20,384 bases of DNA from positions 1 through 20,384 of the forward strand of contig DATKBL010000100.1 of the NCBI GenBank assembly GCA_035513995.1, given 5' to 3'. Below are positions 7,307 through 13,730 of the stretch, piece by piece (position 1 is the first letter of the stretch; the number at the start of each line of letters is the position of its first letter). The position numbers and the translations under genes are program-made. Below the pieces are notes generated by a model. That model had not been told where the DNA came from, searched no databases, and saw only the letters and a program-made list of their open reading frames with translations. Source of the stretch: DASUTW01 sp035513995 (GTDB lineage: Bacteria; Actinomycetota; UBA4738; CALAEC01).

Positions 7307-7764
7307 CGCCACACCTCCCGCAGCGCCCGCAGCCCCTCGTAGACGTTCCGCCGGGCCGCGCTCTCGGTGGACCCCATCAGCTCGCCGATCTCCCGATGGG
7401 GCAGGTCACACACGAACCGGTAGACGACCGCCTCCCGCTGCTTCGGCGGCAGCTCCCCGACCGCCCGCCACAGCCCGTCCTCGGCCTCGGTCGGAGGGTC
7501 AGACACCGCCTCGGGGAGCCGCTCCGACGGAGCCGGGCGCCGTCGCCGCGAGCGGTGCTCGTCGTAGGCCTTCCGCTTCGCGATCGTCAACAGCCAGCCG
7601 CGCAGGTTCCGGTCGTCGGTGAGCCGAGGGTAGGCCCGCAGCGCCGACAGCAAGGTCTCCTGGAGGCAGTCCTCGGCGTCGTCCGGTCCGACCGCCACCC
7701 GCAGGTAGCGGTAGACGACGTCGCCGTGCTCCTCGAGCAGCTCCATGAACGGCGGCAGCCTCAC
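7303..7764 (-). CDS. ECF-like sigma-70 family factor
   Basis: The protein has 153 residues. Region 2 (~6-73) includes the DAEDCLQETLLSALRAYPRL and NLRGWLLTIAKRKAYDEHR motifs used for core binding and -10 recognition. Region 4 (~95-150) includes LPPKQREAVVYRFVCDLPHREIGELMGSTESAARRNVYEGLRALR, a helix-turn-helix for -35 recognition. The GTG at 7764 is preferred to the ATG at 7746 because it keeps the Phe (LPPFMELLEEHG) that normally opens region 2. No membrane or zinc-finger anti-sigma gene is adjacent. The next gene, overlapping by 4 bp, encodes Ogt. The hydrolase upstream ends 35 bp before. Confidence 0.88.
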   Translation of the reverse strand: MRLPPFMELLEEHGDVVYRYLRVAVGPDDAEDCLQETLLSALRAYPRLTDDRNLRGWLLTIAKRKAYDEHRSRRRRPAPSERLPEAVSDPPTEAEDGLWRAVGELPPKQREAVVYRFVCDLPHREIGELMGSTESAARRNVYEGLRALREVWR

Positions 7765-7799
7765 GCGGGAAGAACGCGCGGCGACCCGGTTCCGTGAGG

Positions 7800-8561
7800 T
7801 CACGTCGGGAGGAGATCGAGGAGGCGGCGCGCGGCAAGGTCGGCGAACGCCGGCGTGAAGCCGTCCTCCGCGTGGCCGAACCGCGACGCGAGCATCAGTC
7901 GCTTCGGCTCCCCCGCCCGCGCGTAGAGGCGCCACGCGTTCTCCTCGTCGAAGAAGTGATCGTCGCGACCGTGCACGATCACGAGGGGCGTGGGGGCGAT
8001 CTTCTCGATGATCCGCTCGGGATCGTCGGGAGAGGCCCACGTGTCGGTCAGGCGGATGCCGAGGGCCCGCATCATCCGCCGGCCCGACCGCGTCGAGGTC
8101 ATCCGGGTGATCCGCCTCACCGCCTCGGTGCGGTGCCCCTCCCACCGCGCGGGGGTCGAGATCGCCATCACCGCGTCGGGCGGCTCCCCCAGCGCGGCCT
8201 GGCGGATCACCGCGATGCCGCCCATCGACGCGCCCAGCGTCGCCACCGGCAGGCCCGAGTCCTCGCGGGCGAGCCGCACGACCGCGTCCACGTCGAGGTA
8301 CTCGCGGTCCCCGTAGGTGCATACGCCGTCGCTGGCCCCGTGCCCGCGCAGGTCGAACACGAAGACGGCGAAGCGCTCGGCCACGCGCTCGGCGAACGCC
8401 ACGATCCGGGCCTTGCGGTGCCAGCCCATGAAGCCGTGACAGAGGACGAGGGCGGCCGGACCGTCCCCGAGGCGCGCCCCGACGAGCGGGACGCCGTCGG
8501 CCGTGGTCACCTCGAACGAGGTCGCGGCGCGGTAGCGGCGAGAGAGGAGACGCGCGATCAC
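7800..8561 (-). CDS. Alpha/beta hydrolase
   Basis: The protein has 253 residues. The serine-hydrolase fold is clear: oxyanion-hole region LCHGFMG (~40-46), VFDLRGHGASDG (~68-79), nucleophile elbow GASMGG with Ser112, the acid in HGRDDHFF (Asp200 or Asp201) and the catalytic His230 in RFGHAEDGF. Overall it looks like the family of small carboxylesterase/thioesterase-like hydrolases; the substrate is unknown. The GTG at 8561 has no ribosome site but a TACGCT -10 box exactly 7 nt upstream, indicating a leaderless transcript. It is the first gene of the six-gene minus-strand cluster and diverges from the GlnR-type regulator across 52 bp that contain a perfect palindrome. Confidence 0.85.
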   Translation of the reverse strand: MIARLLSRRYRAATSFEVTTADGVPLVGARLGDGPAALVLCHGFMGWHRKARIVAFAERVAERFAVFVFDLRGHGASDGVCTYGDREYLDVDAVVRLAREDSGLPVATLGASMGGIAVIRQAALGEPPDAVMAISTPARWEGHRTEAVRRITRMTSTRSGRRMMRALGIRLTDTWASPDDPERIIEKIAPTPLVIVHGRDDHFFDEENAWRLYARAGEPKRLMLASRFGHAEDGFTPAFADLAARRLLDLLPT

Positions 8562-8568
8562 GGACGCA

Positions 8569-8606
8569 AGCGTACCCTCCCCTCGATCGAGGGCCGATGC
8601 TACGCT
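8569..8606. promoter_or_regulatory. Divergent leaderless promoters with central 14-bp palindrome
   Basis: Minus-strand TACGCT (8574 to 8569) lies 7 nt before the hydrolase GTG. Plus-strand TACGCT (8601-8606) lies 7 nt before the regulator GTG at 8614. Between them CCCTCGATCGAGGG (8580-8593) is a perfect 14-bp palindrome, almost exactly midway. It is a good candidate operator controlling both directions. GTTAC-type GlnR half-sites are absent here. Confidence 0.55.
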
Positions 8607-8613
8607 CGTTCCG

Positions 8614-9285
8614 GTGCGACGGCTCCTCTTCCTCACGGATCGCCGCCCCGGAGACGTGCTCCCCGCTGCGCACGCCCTCGGCGCGGACGTCAAGACCGAG
8701 TCGCTCGACGCGGACGGGCTCGCGCGCGTCCCCGACCTCGGCCCGGACCTGGTGGTCGCGGACGCCCTGCCCGACCCCGAGCGGTGCTTCGGCCTGCTCC
8801 GGGCGCTGCGGTCCGCGGGCGGCGCCCCCGCGCTCGTGGTCCTCGGCCGGGAGCAGCTCGACGCCCTGCCCTGGCATGAGGTGGCCGACGACTTCGTCCA
8901 TCCGGAGACGGGCGAGGCCGAGCTCCGCCTTAGGATGGCCCTGCTGCGCGCCCGGCTCGGGGAGACCGGCGAGGGCGTGATCCGGCTGGGTCCGGTCGCC
9001 ATCAACGCCCTGACCTATCGGGTCACGGCATCGGGGCGGACCGTGGACCTGACGTTCAAGGAGTTCGAGCTCCTCCGGCACCTGGCCCAGCACGAGGGTC
9101 GCGTCTTCACCCGCGCGCAGCTGCTCCGCGAGGTCTGGGGCTACGATTTCTACGGCGGCACGCGCACCGTGGACGTCCACGTGAGACGGCTCCGGGCGAA
9201 GCTCGGCCCCGAGCACGAGCACCTCATCGAGACCGTCCGCAGCGTCGGCTACCGCGCCTCCGCCGAGGCCGTCCCCCTAGACTAG
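8614..9285 (+). CDS. glnR: GlnR-type orphan response regulator (OmpR family)
   Basis: The protein has 223 residues. Residues 1-~118 form an atypical receiver: the usual N-terminal acidic pair is missing (LLFLTDRRPG), but an aspartate is kept at position 50 (LVVAD), as in actinomycete GlnR. Residues ~124-218 are an OmpR/PhoB winged helix with TVDLTFKEFELLRHLAQHEGRVFTRAQL and WGYDFYGGTRTVDVHVRRLRAKLGPEHEHLIETVRSVGYR, very like GlnR of Streptomyces and Mycobacterium. GlnR controls nitrogen genes such as glnA and amtB. No kinase gene is near, fitting an orphan regulator. The GTG at 8614 has a leaderless -10 box. Matching GlnR boxes occur later in this window. MtrA-like or other OmpR proteins share the winged helix, so orthology is likely but not proven. 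Confidence 0.75.
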   Translation: MRRLLFLTDRRPGDVLPAAHALGADVKTESLDADGLARVPDLGPDLVVADALPDPERCFGLLRALRSAGGAPALVVLGREQLDALPWHEVADDFVHPETGEAELRLRMALLRARLGETGEGVIRLGPVAINALTYRVTASGRTVDLTFKEFELLRHLAQHEGRVFTRAQLLREVWGYDFYGGTRTVDVHVRRLRAKLGPEHEHLIETVRSVGYRASAEAVPLD

Positions 9286-9289
9286 GCGC
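9278..9289 (+). promoter_or_regulatory. Leaderless promoter of the CopC-CopD gene
   Basis: TAGACT at 9278-9283 overlaps the last codons of the glnR-type gene and lies 6 nt before the GTG at 9290. No ribosome site is present. Read-through from the upstream gene is also possible because only 4 nt separate stop and start. Confidence 0.4.
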
Positions 9290-11269
9290 GTGACTCTCCG
9301 AGGCCGTCGGCTCCCCCGGCGTGTCCGCGCCCGCCCGTACGCCCGGATCGCCGTGCTGCTCGCCGCGGCGGCCGTTGCGGTGCTCTCTCTCGGCGCCCCG
9401 GCCTCCGGCCACGCGCTGCTCCGATTCGCCGATCCCGCCGACGGAGCGAACCTCGACGAGCCCCCCGAGCGCATCACCCTGACCTTCACGGAGCCGCTCG
9501 AGCCCACGCTCTCCCAGATCCTCGTGGAGGACGAGGAGGGGCGGCCGGTCCAACAGGGCGAGGCGGAGCTCGCGGTCGACGAGCCCATGGTGCTCTCGAT
9601 CCCCCTCCAGGACCTGGACGAGGGCGTCTACACCGTCACCTGGCAGGTCGTCTCCACGGTGGACGGCCACCCCACGGCCGGCATCTTCGCGTTCGGCGTG
9701 GGCGTCGACCCGCCCGAGCGAGGACAGGAGGAGGTGGACGTCGCCGCGGCCCCCACGGCCACGCCCGGCGAGATCGCGGCGCGGGCGCTCCTCTACGTGG
9801 GCTTCGCCCTCCTCCTCGGAGCGGCGATGATCGGCGCCGTCGCCTTCGACGCTCCCCCCCGGTCGGTGCTCCGACTGGCCCTCCTCGGGGCCGCGCTGGC
9901 GACCCTCGGCGGCGCAGGGGTCGGGCTGGCCCAGGCCCGCGCGGCCGGCGCCTCCGTCGGCGAGGTGCTGGGCACCGCGATCGGACGGTCCGCCGCGCTT
10001 CGGGCGGGCTTCGCCTTGGCGGCGGCCCTCGCCATCCTCCTGCCGGTGGGATCGGCCAGGAGGCGGCTCCTCCTCGGCGCGGGGCTCGGCGCGGTGGCGA
10101 TCCTCGTCCACGTGGCGGGCGGGCACGCCGGCGCGGGGGAGCCGCCGTGGCCGCAGGTGGCGTCGCAGTGGGCCCATGTCACGGCGGCGGCGCTATGGGT
10201 GGGCGGGCTGGCGAGCCTCCTGGTCGGGGTCCGCGGCGCCCCGGACGACACGAAGGCGACGGCGATCCGCAGGTACTCGAGGGTGGCCGGGTACGCGCTG
10301 GCCGTCGTGGCCCTCAGCGGGCTGTTCCGGGCGCTCGACGAGGTCGGGGGGTGGTCGGCCCTGTGGAGCACCGGCTACGGGCGCTTCGTGGCGGCGAAGA
10401 CCGGGCTGCTCCTCGTCCTGGCCGGGCTGGGCGCCCTCAACCGGTACCGGATGGTGCCTCGCGCGCCGCGAGAACTTCGGGGCTTCAGGATCGTCTCGGG
10501 CACGGAGCTCGTCGTCGCCATCGGGGCGTTCACCGCCGCGGCGGCGCTGGCCACCCTGGTGCCGCCCGCCTCGATCCCCGACGTGCCGCGGGCCCCCGCC
10601 CCGATCGAGGTCTCGGCCTCCGACGCGTCCGGGGGGCTCCGGGTGCGGCTGGGGGTGAGCCCGGGGACCCCGGGGCCGAACCGCTTCGAGGCCTTGGTCC
10701 TCGAGGACGGCGACCCGGTCGAGGAGGCCGACGTCTCGATCGACTTCACGGCGCCGGGCGACCAGGCCGGGTCCACGCTCGAGCTCGAGGAAGTCGGAGA
10801 GGGGCGCTACGAGGCCGAGGGCCCCGGCCTCGATGCCTCGGGCCCCTGGCAGCTCGCCGTGGCCGTCGAGCGAGAGGGGGGCCGCGTCGAGGTGCCGCTT
10901 CGCCTGACGACGATCTGCGAGACGCACCTCGTCGACCTCGAGGTGGGGACGACCAGCATCCCCACCTACATCCAGCAGTTCGAGGACGGCACCTCGACCC
11001 AGGGCTACCTGCTGCCGGTCGGGGGGAGCCGCTCGGAGATCCACTTCCTGCTCCTCGACCCGGGCGGCGAGGAGCTGTTCATCTCCGAGGAGCCGGAGAT
11101 CCTCGCGGGGCCTGTCGGCGTGGACCCCCTGGTCCTTCGGTCGGAGTTCCTCACGGAAGGCCACTTCCTGGCCATGGCAAGGGTCACCCCCGGGGCGTGG
11201 CGCTTCGACACGACGGCCACGCTCGAAGACGGGTCCACGATCTCGGCCTGCTTCGAGGCGACGATCTGA
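9290..11269 (+). CDS. CopC-CopD fusion copper protein with extra C-terminal domains
   Basis: The protein has 659 residues. A basic n-region and signal peptide end at about residue 40, leaving His41 (SGHALL) as the likely new N-terminus region. The CopC domain (~41-140) has the copper(II) ligands expected for the family: His41 and the Asp125-Gly-His127 motif (VDGHPTAG). Residues ~150-435 are the multi-helix CopD membrane domain with SQWAHVTAAALWVGGLASLL, RRYSRVAGYAL and GYGRFVAAKTGLLLVLAGLGALNRYR. A YtkA/FixH-like beta domain (~440-545) and a further ~110-residue beta-rich part with two cysteines (TICETHL and SACFEATI) follow. The role is periplasmic copper binding and probable copper uptake. 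It converges on a cupredoxin gene 9 bp away, making a small copper module. Confidence 0.88.
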   Translation: MTLRGRRLPRRVRARPYARIAVLLAAAAVAVLSLGAPASGHALLRFADPADGANLDEPPERITLTFTEPLEPTLSQILVEDEEGRPVQQGEAELAVDEPMVLSIPLQDLDEGVYTVTWQVVSTVDGHPTAGIFAFGVGVDPPERGQEEVDVAAAPTATPGEIAARALLYVGFALLLGAAMIGAVAFDAPPRSVLRLALLGAALATLGGAGVGLAQARAAGASVGEVLGTAIGRSAALRAGFALAAALAILLPVGSARRRLLLGAGLGAVAILVHVAGGHAGAGEPPWPQVASQWAHVTAAALWVGGLASLLVGVRGAPDDTKATAIRRYSRVAGYALAVVALSGLFRALDEVGGWSALWSTGYGRFVAAKTGLLLVLAGLGALNRYRMVPRAPRELRGFRIVSGTELVVAIGAFTAAAALATLVPPASIPDVPRAPAPIEVSASDASGGLRVRLGVSPGTPGPNRFEALVLEDGDPVEEADVSIDFTAPGDQAGSTLELEEVGEGRYEAEGPGLDASGPWQLAVAVEREGGRVEVPLRLTTICETHLVDLEVGTTSIPTYIQQFEDGTSTQGYLLPVGGSRSEIHFLLLDPGGEELFISEEPEILAGPVGVDPLVLRSEFLTEGHFLAMARVTPGAWRFDTTATLEDGSTISACFEATI

Positions 11270-11278
11270 GGAAGGGCC

Positions 11279-11656
11279 CTACTGCACGTGGACGAAGCCG
11301 CACATGCCCTGGCAGCGGTTGTCCACGATCGCCGAGTGACGCACGCAGCGGTACTTGAAGGTGCCGCGCTTCCCGAACTTCCTCTGCGTCTGCTGGTTGC
11401 GCTTGAGGGTCTTCGAGAACGACCAGCCCTTGCCCCACGCGGTCACGTCGTGGACGCGGCTCGACTTATTCCTCCAGACGATCTTGTCGCCCTTGCCGAT
11501 GTAGGAGTGCACGGGGTTCCACTTGTTCTTCGTGCCCTTCGCCTTCACGACCTTGCTCGCCGCAGACACCGGCGCCCCCGCGCCGACGACGGAGAACGCA
11601 AGGGTTCCGGAGAGCACGACCGCGAGGAACCGCGCGCGGGTACGTCGAGTTTCCAT
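11279..11656 (-). CDS. Secreted basic cupredoxin-like (plastocyanin family) protein
   Basis: The protein has 125 residues. A signal peptide (METRRTRARFLAVVLSG, cleavage around residue 30-33) leads into a compact cupredoxin-like domain. Candidate type 1 copper ligands are His69 (SSRVHDVTAW), Cys104 and His107 (FKYRCVRH) and Met118 (GMCGFVHV). The Cys-to-Met loop is longer than in plastocyanin (C-x2-H-x10-M against C-x2-H-x4-M) and carries extra cysteines at 115 and 119. The mature protein is strongly basic. The ATG at 11656 lies 7 nt after a TACCCT box, so the transcript may be leaderless. Its role is probably electron transfer or copper binding outside the membrane, next to the CopC-CopD gene. 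Copper binding is not certain given the altered loop. Confidence 0.78.
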   Translation of the reverse strand: METRRTRARFLAVVLSGTLAFSVVGAGAPVSAASKVVKAKGTKNKWNPVHSYIGKGDKIVWRNKSSRVHDVTAWGKGWSFSKTLKRNQQTQRKFGKRGTFKYRCVRHSAIVDNRCQGMCGFVHVQ

Positions 11657-11669
11657 GCTCCCGAGGGTA
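11657..11669 (-). promoter_or_regulatory. Leaderless promoter of the cupredoxin gene
   Basis: TACCCT (11669 to 11664 on the minus strand) is followed by exactly 7 nt and then the ATG at 11656. A GGGAGC stretch in that spacer could act as a weak ribosome site if transcription starts earlier. Confidence 0.45.
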
Positions 11670-11710
11670 CCGGCAACCCGGCTTCTCCTCAACCCCCTCC
11701 CGGCGGCCCC

Positions 11711-11748
11711 GTTACAGAGAATTAACGCCGAGGACACGGCGACGGAAC
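11711..11748 (+). promoter_or_regulatory. GlnR-type box upstream of glnA1
   Basis: Four 5-mers with exact 6-bp spacers are present: GTTAC (11711-11715), TTAAC (11722-11726), GACAC (11733-11737) and GGAAC (11744-11748). The published actinomycete GlnR box is gTnAC-n6-GaAAc repeated twice with n6 spacing. The first element matches fully, the third and fourth have one mismatch each, and the second has two. The site ends 10 bp before a TAGGCT -10 candidate, so it spans the -35 region of glnA1, a common place for activator binding. An AT-rich patch here is striking in such GC-rich DNA. Confidence 0.6.
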
Positions 11749-11758
11749 GGCCGACCGG

Positions 11759-11793
11759 TAGGCTTCACCCATCCGAGCGAAGGAGGGTGGCGC
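11759..11793 (+). promoter_or_regulatory. glnA1 -10 box and ribosome site
   Basis: TAGGCT at 11759-11764 fits TANNNT. AGGAGG around 11781-11786 lies 7 nt before the GTG at 11794. Unlike several neighbours, this gene appears to have a short leader with a ribosome site. Confidence 0.45.
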
Positions 11794-13215
11794 GTGGGCA
11801 CGCCCAAGGATGTCTTGGCCATGGCGAAAGACGCGGGGGCGGAGGTCGTGGACCTCCGATTCTGCGATCTCCCCGGCTTGATGCAGCACTTCTCCGTCCC
11901 GATGTCCGAGCTGACCGAGGACAGCTTCGAGGACGGGTTCGGCTTCGACGGCTCCTCGATCCGGGGGTTCCAGGAGATCCAGGAGTCGGACATGCTCCTC
12001 CTTCCCGACCCCGGGGCCGCCTACGTCGACCCCTTCCGCCCACACCCCACGCTCGTCCTCCACTGCTTCGTGAAGGACCCGGTCACGGGGGAGATGTACA
12101 CGCGAGACCCTCGGGGCATCGCTCGGAAGGCCGAGCTGTACCTCCAGCAGACGGGGATCGCCGAGACCTCCTACTGGGGGCCGGAGTGCGAGTTCTACAT
12201 CTTCGACGGGATCCGGTTCGACCAGAACCAGCACGAGGGCTACTACCACATCGACGCGATGGAGGGCGTGTGGAACTCCGGCCGCGACGAGGAGGGCGGG
12301 AACAAGGGCTACAAGCCACGCTACAAAGAAGGGTACTTCCCCGTCCCGCCGATGGACCACTACCAGGACCTGCGCACCGAGATGATGCTCAACCTCGAGA
12401 AGGTGGGCATCCAGGTGGAGGTCCACCACCACGAGGTGGGGACCGCCGGGCAGGCCGAGATCGACATCCGGTTCGGCACCCTGCTCAGCACCGCCGACAA
12501 GGTGATGACCTACAAGTACGTCGTCAAGAACACGGCCCTCGCCGCCGGCAAGACCGTGACGTTCATGCCGAAGCCGATCTTCGAGGACAACGGCTCGGGG
12601 ATGCACACGCATCAGAGCCTGTGGTCGGGCGACGAGAACCTGTTCTGGGACGAGATGGGGTACGCGGGGCTCTCGGACTCCGCTCGCTGGTACATCGGCG
12701 GCCTCCTGCAGCATGCGCCCGCCCTGCTGGCGTTCGCCGCGCCCACGACGAACTCCTACCGGCGACTGGTGCCGGGCTATGAGGCGCCGATCAACCTCGT
12801 GTACTCGCAGCGCAACCGCTCGGCCTGCATCCGGATCCCGGTCTACTACAAGACGCCCGTGGCCAAGCGGATCGAGTTCCGCTCACCCGACCCGACCGCC
12901 AACCCCTACCTGGCGTTCAGCGCGATGCTGATGGCCGGGCTCGACGGGATCAAGAACAAGACCGAGCCGCCCGACCCGATCGACAAGGACCTCTACGACC
13001 TCCCACCTGAGGAGGCCGCCGAGGTCCGGCAGGTCCCCGGCTCACTCGAAGAGGTCATCGACGCGCTCGAGTCCGACCACGCCTTCCTGCTCGAGGGAGG
13101 GGTCTTCACCGAGGACGTCGTGGACACCTGGATCGACTACAAGCGCACGAGCGAGATCGACGAGCTGCGGCTCCGGCCGCACCCCTACGAGTTCTACCGC
13201 TACTTCGACGCGTAG
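11794..13215 (+). CDS. glnA: Glutamine synthetase type I, adenylylatable (GlnA1)
   Basis: The protein has 473 residues, the usual length for GSI-beta. It makes glutamine from glutamate, ammonia and ATP as a dodecamer. Motifs in order: FGFDGSS (~49-55), GPECEFYIF, GYFPVPPMD, HHHEVGTAGQAEIDIRF, KPIFEDNGSGMHTHQSLW, NSYRRLVPGYEAPINLVYSQRNRSACIRIP and RIEFRSPDPTANPYLAF. All active-site residues I could check are present. Tyr401 in DKDLYDLPPEE is the adenylylation site modified by GlnE, whose gene lies just downstream on the other strand. The GTG start has a good AGGAGG site. A GlnR-type box precedes the promoter, so both transcriptional and covalent control by nitrogen status are likely. Its last 16 bp overlap the convergent lipoprotein gene. 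Confidence 0.96.
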   Translation: MGTPKDVLAMAKDAGAEVVDLRFCDLPGLMQHFSVPMSELTEDSFEDGFGFDGSSIRGFQEIQESDMLLLPDPGAAYVDPFRPHPTLVLHCFVKDPVTGEMYTRDPRGIARKAELYLQQTGIAETSYWGPECEFYIFDGIRFDQNQHEGYYHIDAMEGVWNSGRDEEGGNKGYKPRYKEGYFPVPPMDHYQDLRTEMMLNLEKVGIQVEVHHHEVGTAGQAEIDIRFGTLLSTADKVMTYKYVVKNTALAAGKTVTFMPKPIFEDNGSGMHTHQSLWSGDENLFWDEMGYAGLSDSARWYIGGLLQHAPALLAFAAPTTNSYRRLVPGYEAPINLVYSQRNRSACIRIPVYYKTPVAKRIEFRSPDPTANPYLAFSAMLMAGLDGIKNKTEPPDPIDKDLYDLPPEEAAEVRQVPGSLEEVIDALESDHAFLLEGGVFTEDVVDTWIDYKRTSEIDELRLRPHPYEFYRYFDA

Positions 13216-13730
13216 GGGATCGCCGGCGAGCAGGCCGCGTCGAGCGCCTCCCTGCCCTCGAGCGCGAGCGCGCAGAGCTCGGCTCTCGCCACGAGGTCGG
13301 CGTCCACCGCGATGACCGCCCAGGCGATCGAGACGACCTGGATCGCGGGGTCATCGGCGACGAGGGTCCCCGAGACCGTGAGGCGGCGCCCGTCGTCGTC
13401 GAGGGCCAGGCCGTCGATCCGCACCGAGTGGCCGGCGTCGGGAACGGTCCCTCCGTAGACGGCGATCAGGGCGCTCTCGCCGAAGCCGTCCCACGAACGG
13501 AGCACCTCGGCGGCGCCTTCCGCTGGGGCGTTCGCGGCGGCGGCCTCCGCCGTCTCCGCGTCACGGACGAGCACGAGCGAGGGCTGGACCATGGGGCCGG
13601 CGGGCTCGGTGTCGCTTCCCTCGACCTCGAACCCCGGGGAGGGCGCCGTGCTCGGAGGCTCGGACCGGTCACCGTCGGCGCACCCGGCCAGCAGCACGAG
13701 GCCCGCGAGCATCGCGAACGCCGCTCTCAT
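13200..13730 (-). CDS. Putative lipoprotein, possibly with a PrcB-like C-terminal domain
   Basis: The protein has 176 residues. A signal sequence with lipobox LLAGC (Cys17) marks it as an exported lipoprotein. An acidic, Pro/Ser-rich linker (~18-50) follows. The remaining ~120 residues contain a pattern of strands (ALIAVYGGTVPDAGHSVRIDGLALDDDGRRLTVSGTLV) that recalls PrcB_C-type domains, but the match is weak and made by eye. Two later cysteines (in AELCALAL and DAACSPAI) could form a disulfide. The ATG overlaps the glnE stop (ATGA) and has GGGGAGGAG upstream, so it is probably translated with glnE. No link to nitrogen metabolism is evident. Confidence 0.72.
   Translation of the reverse strand: MRAAFAMLAGLVLLAGCADGDRSEPPSTAPSPGFEVEGSDTEPAGPMVQPSLVLVRDAETAEAAAANAPAEGAAEVLRSWDGFGESALIAVYGGTVPDAGHSVRIDGLALDDDGRRLTVSGTLVADDPAIQVVSIAWAVIAVDADLVARAELCALALEGREALDAACSPAIPYASK

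Noticed and set aside
7744..7746. ATG at 7746 as the sigma factor start
   Set aside because: It would drop the LPPF segment that normally opens sigma region 2. The GTG at 7764 keeps it, although neither start has a strong ribosome site.
7303..9222. 639-codon minus-strand frame spanning three genes
   Set aside because: Only its last 153 codons make the sigma factor. The rest is out of frame with the hydrolase or antisense to the glnR-type gene and shows no domain.
10147..11358. 403-codon plus-strand frame within the copper gene
   Set aside because: It is a shifted-frame shadow of the CopC-CopD protein, rich in Arg and Gly with no motif.
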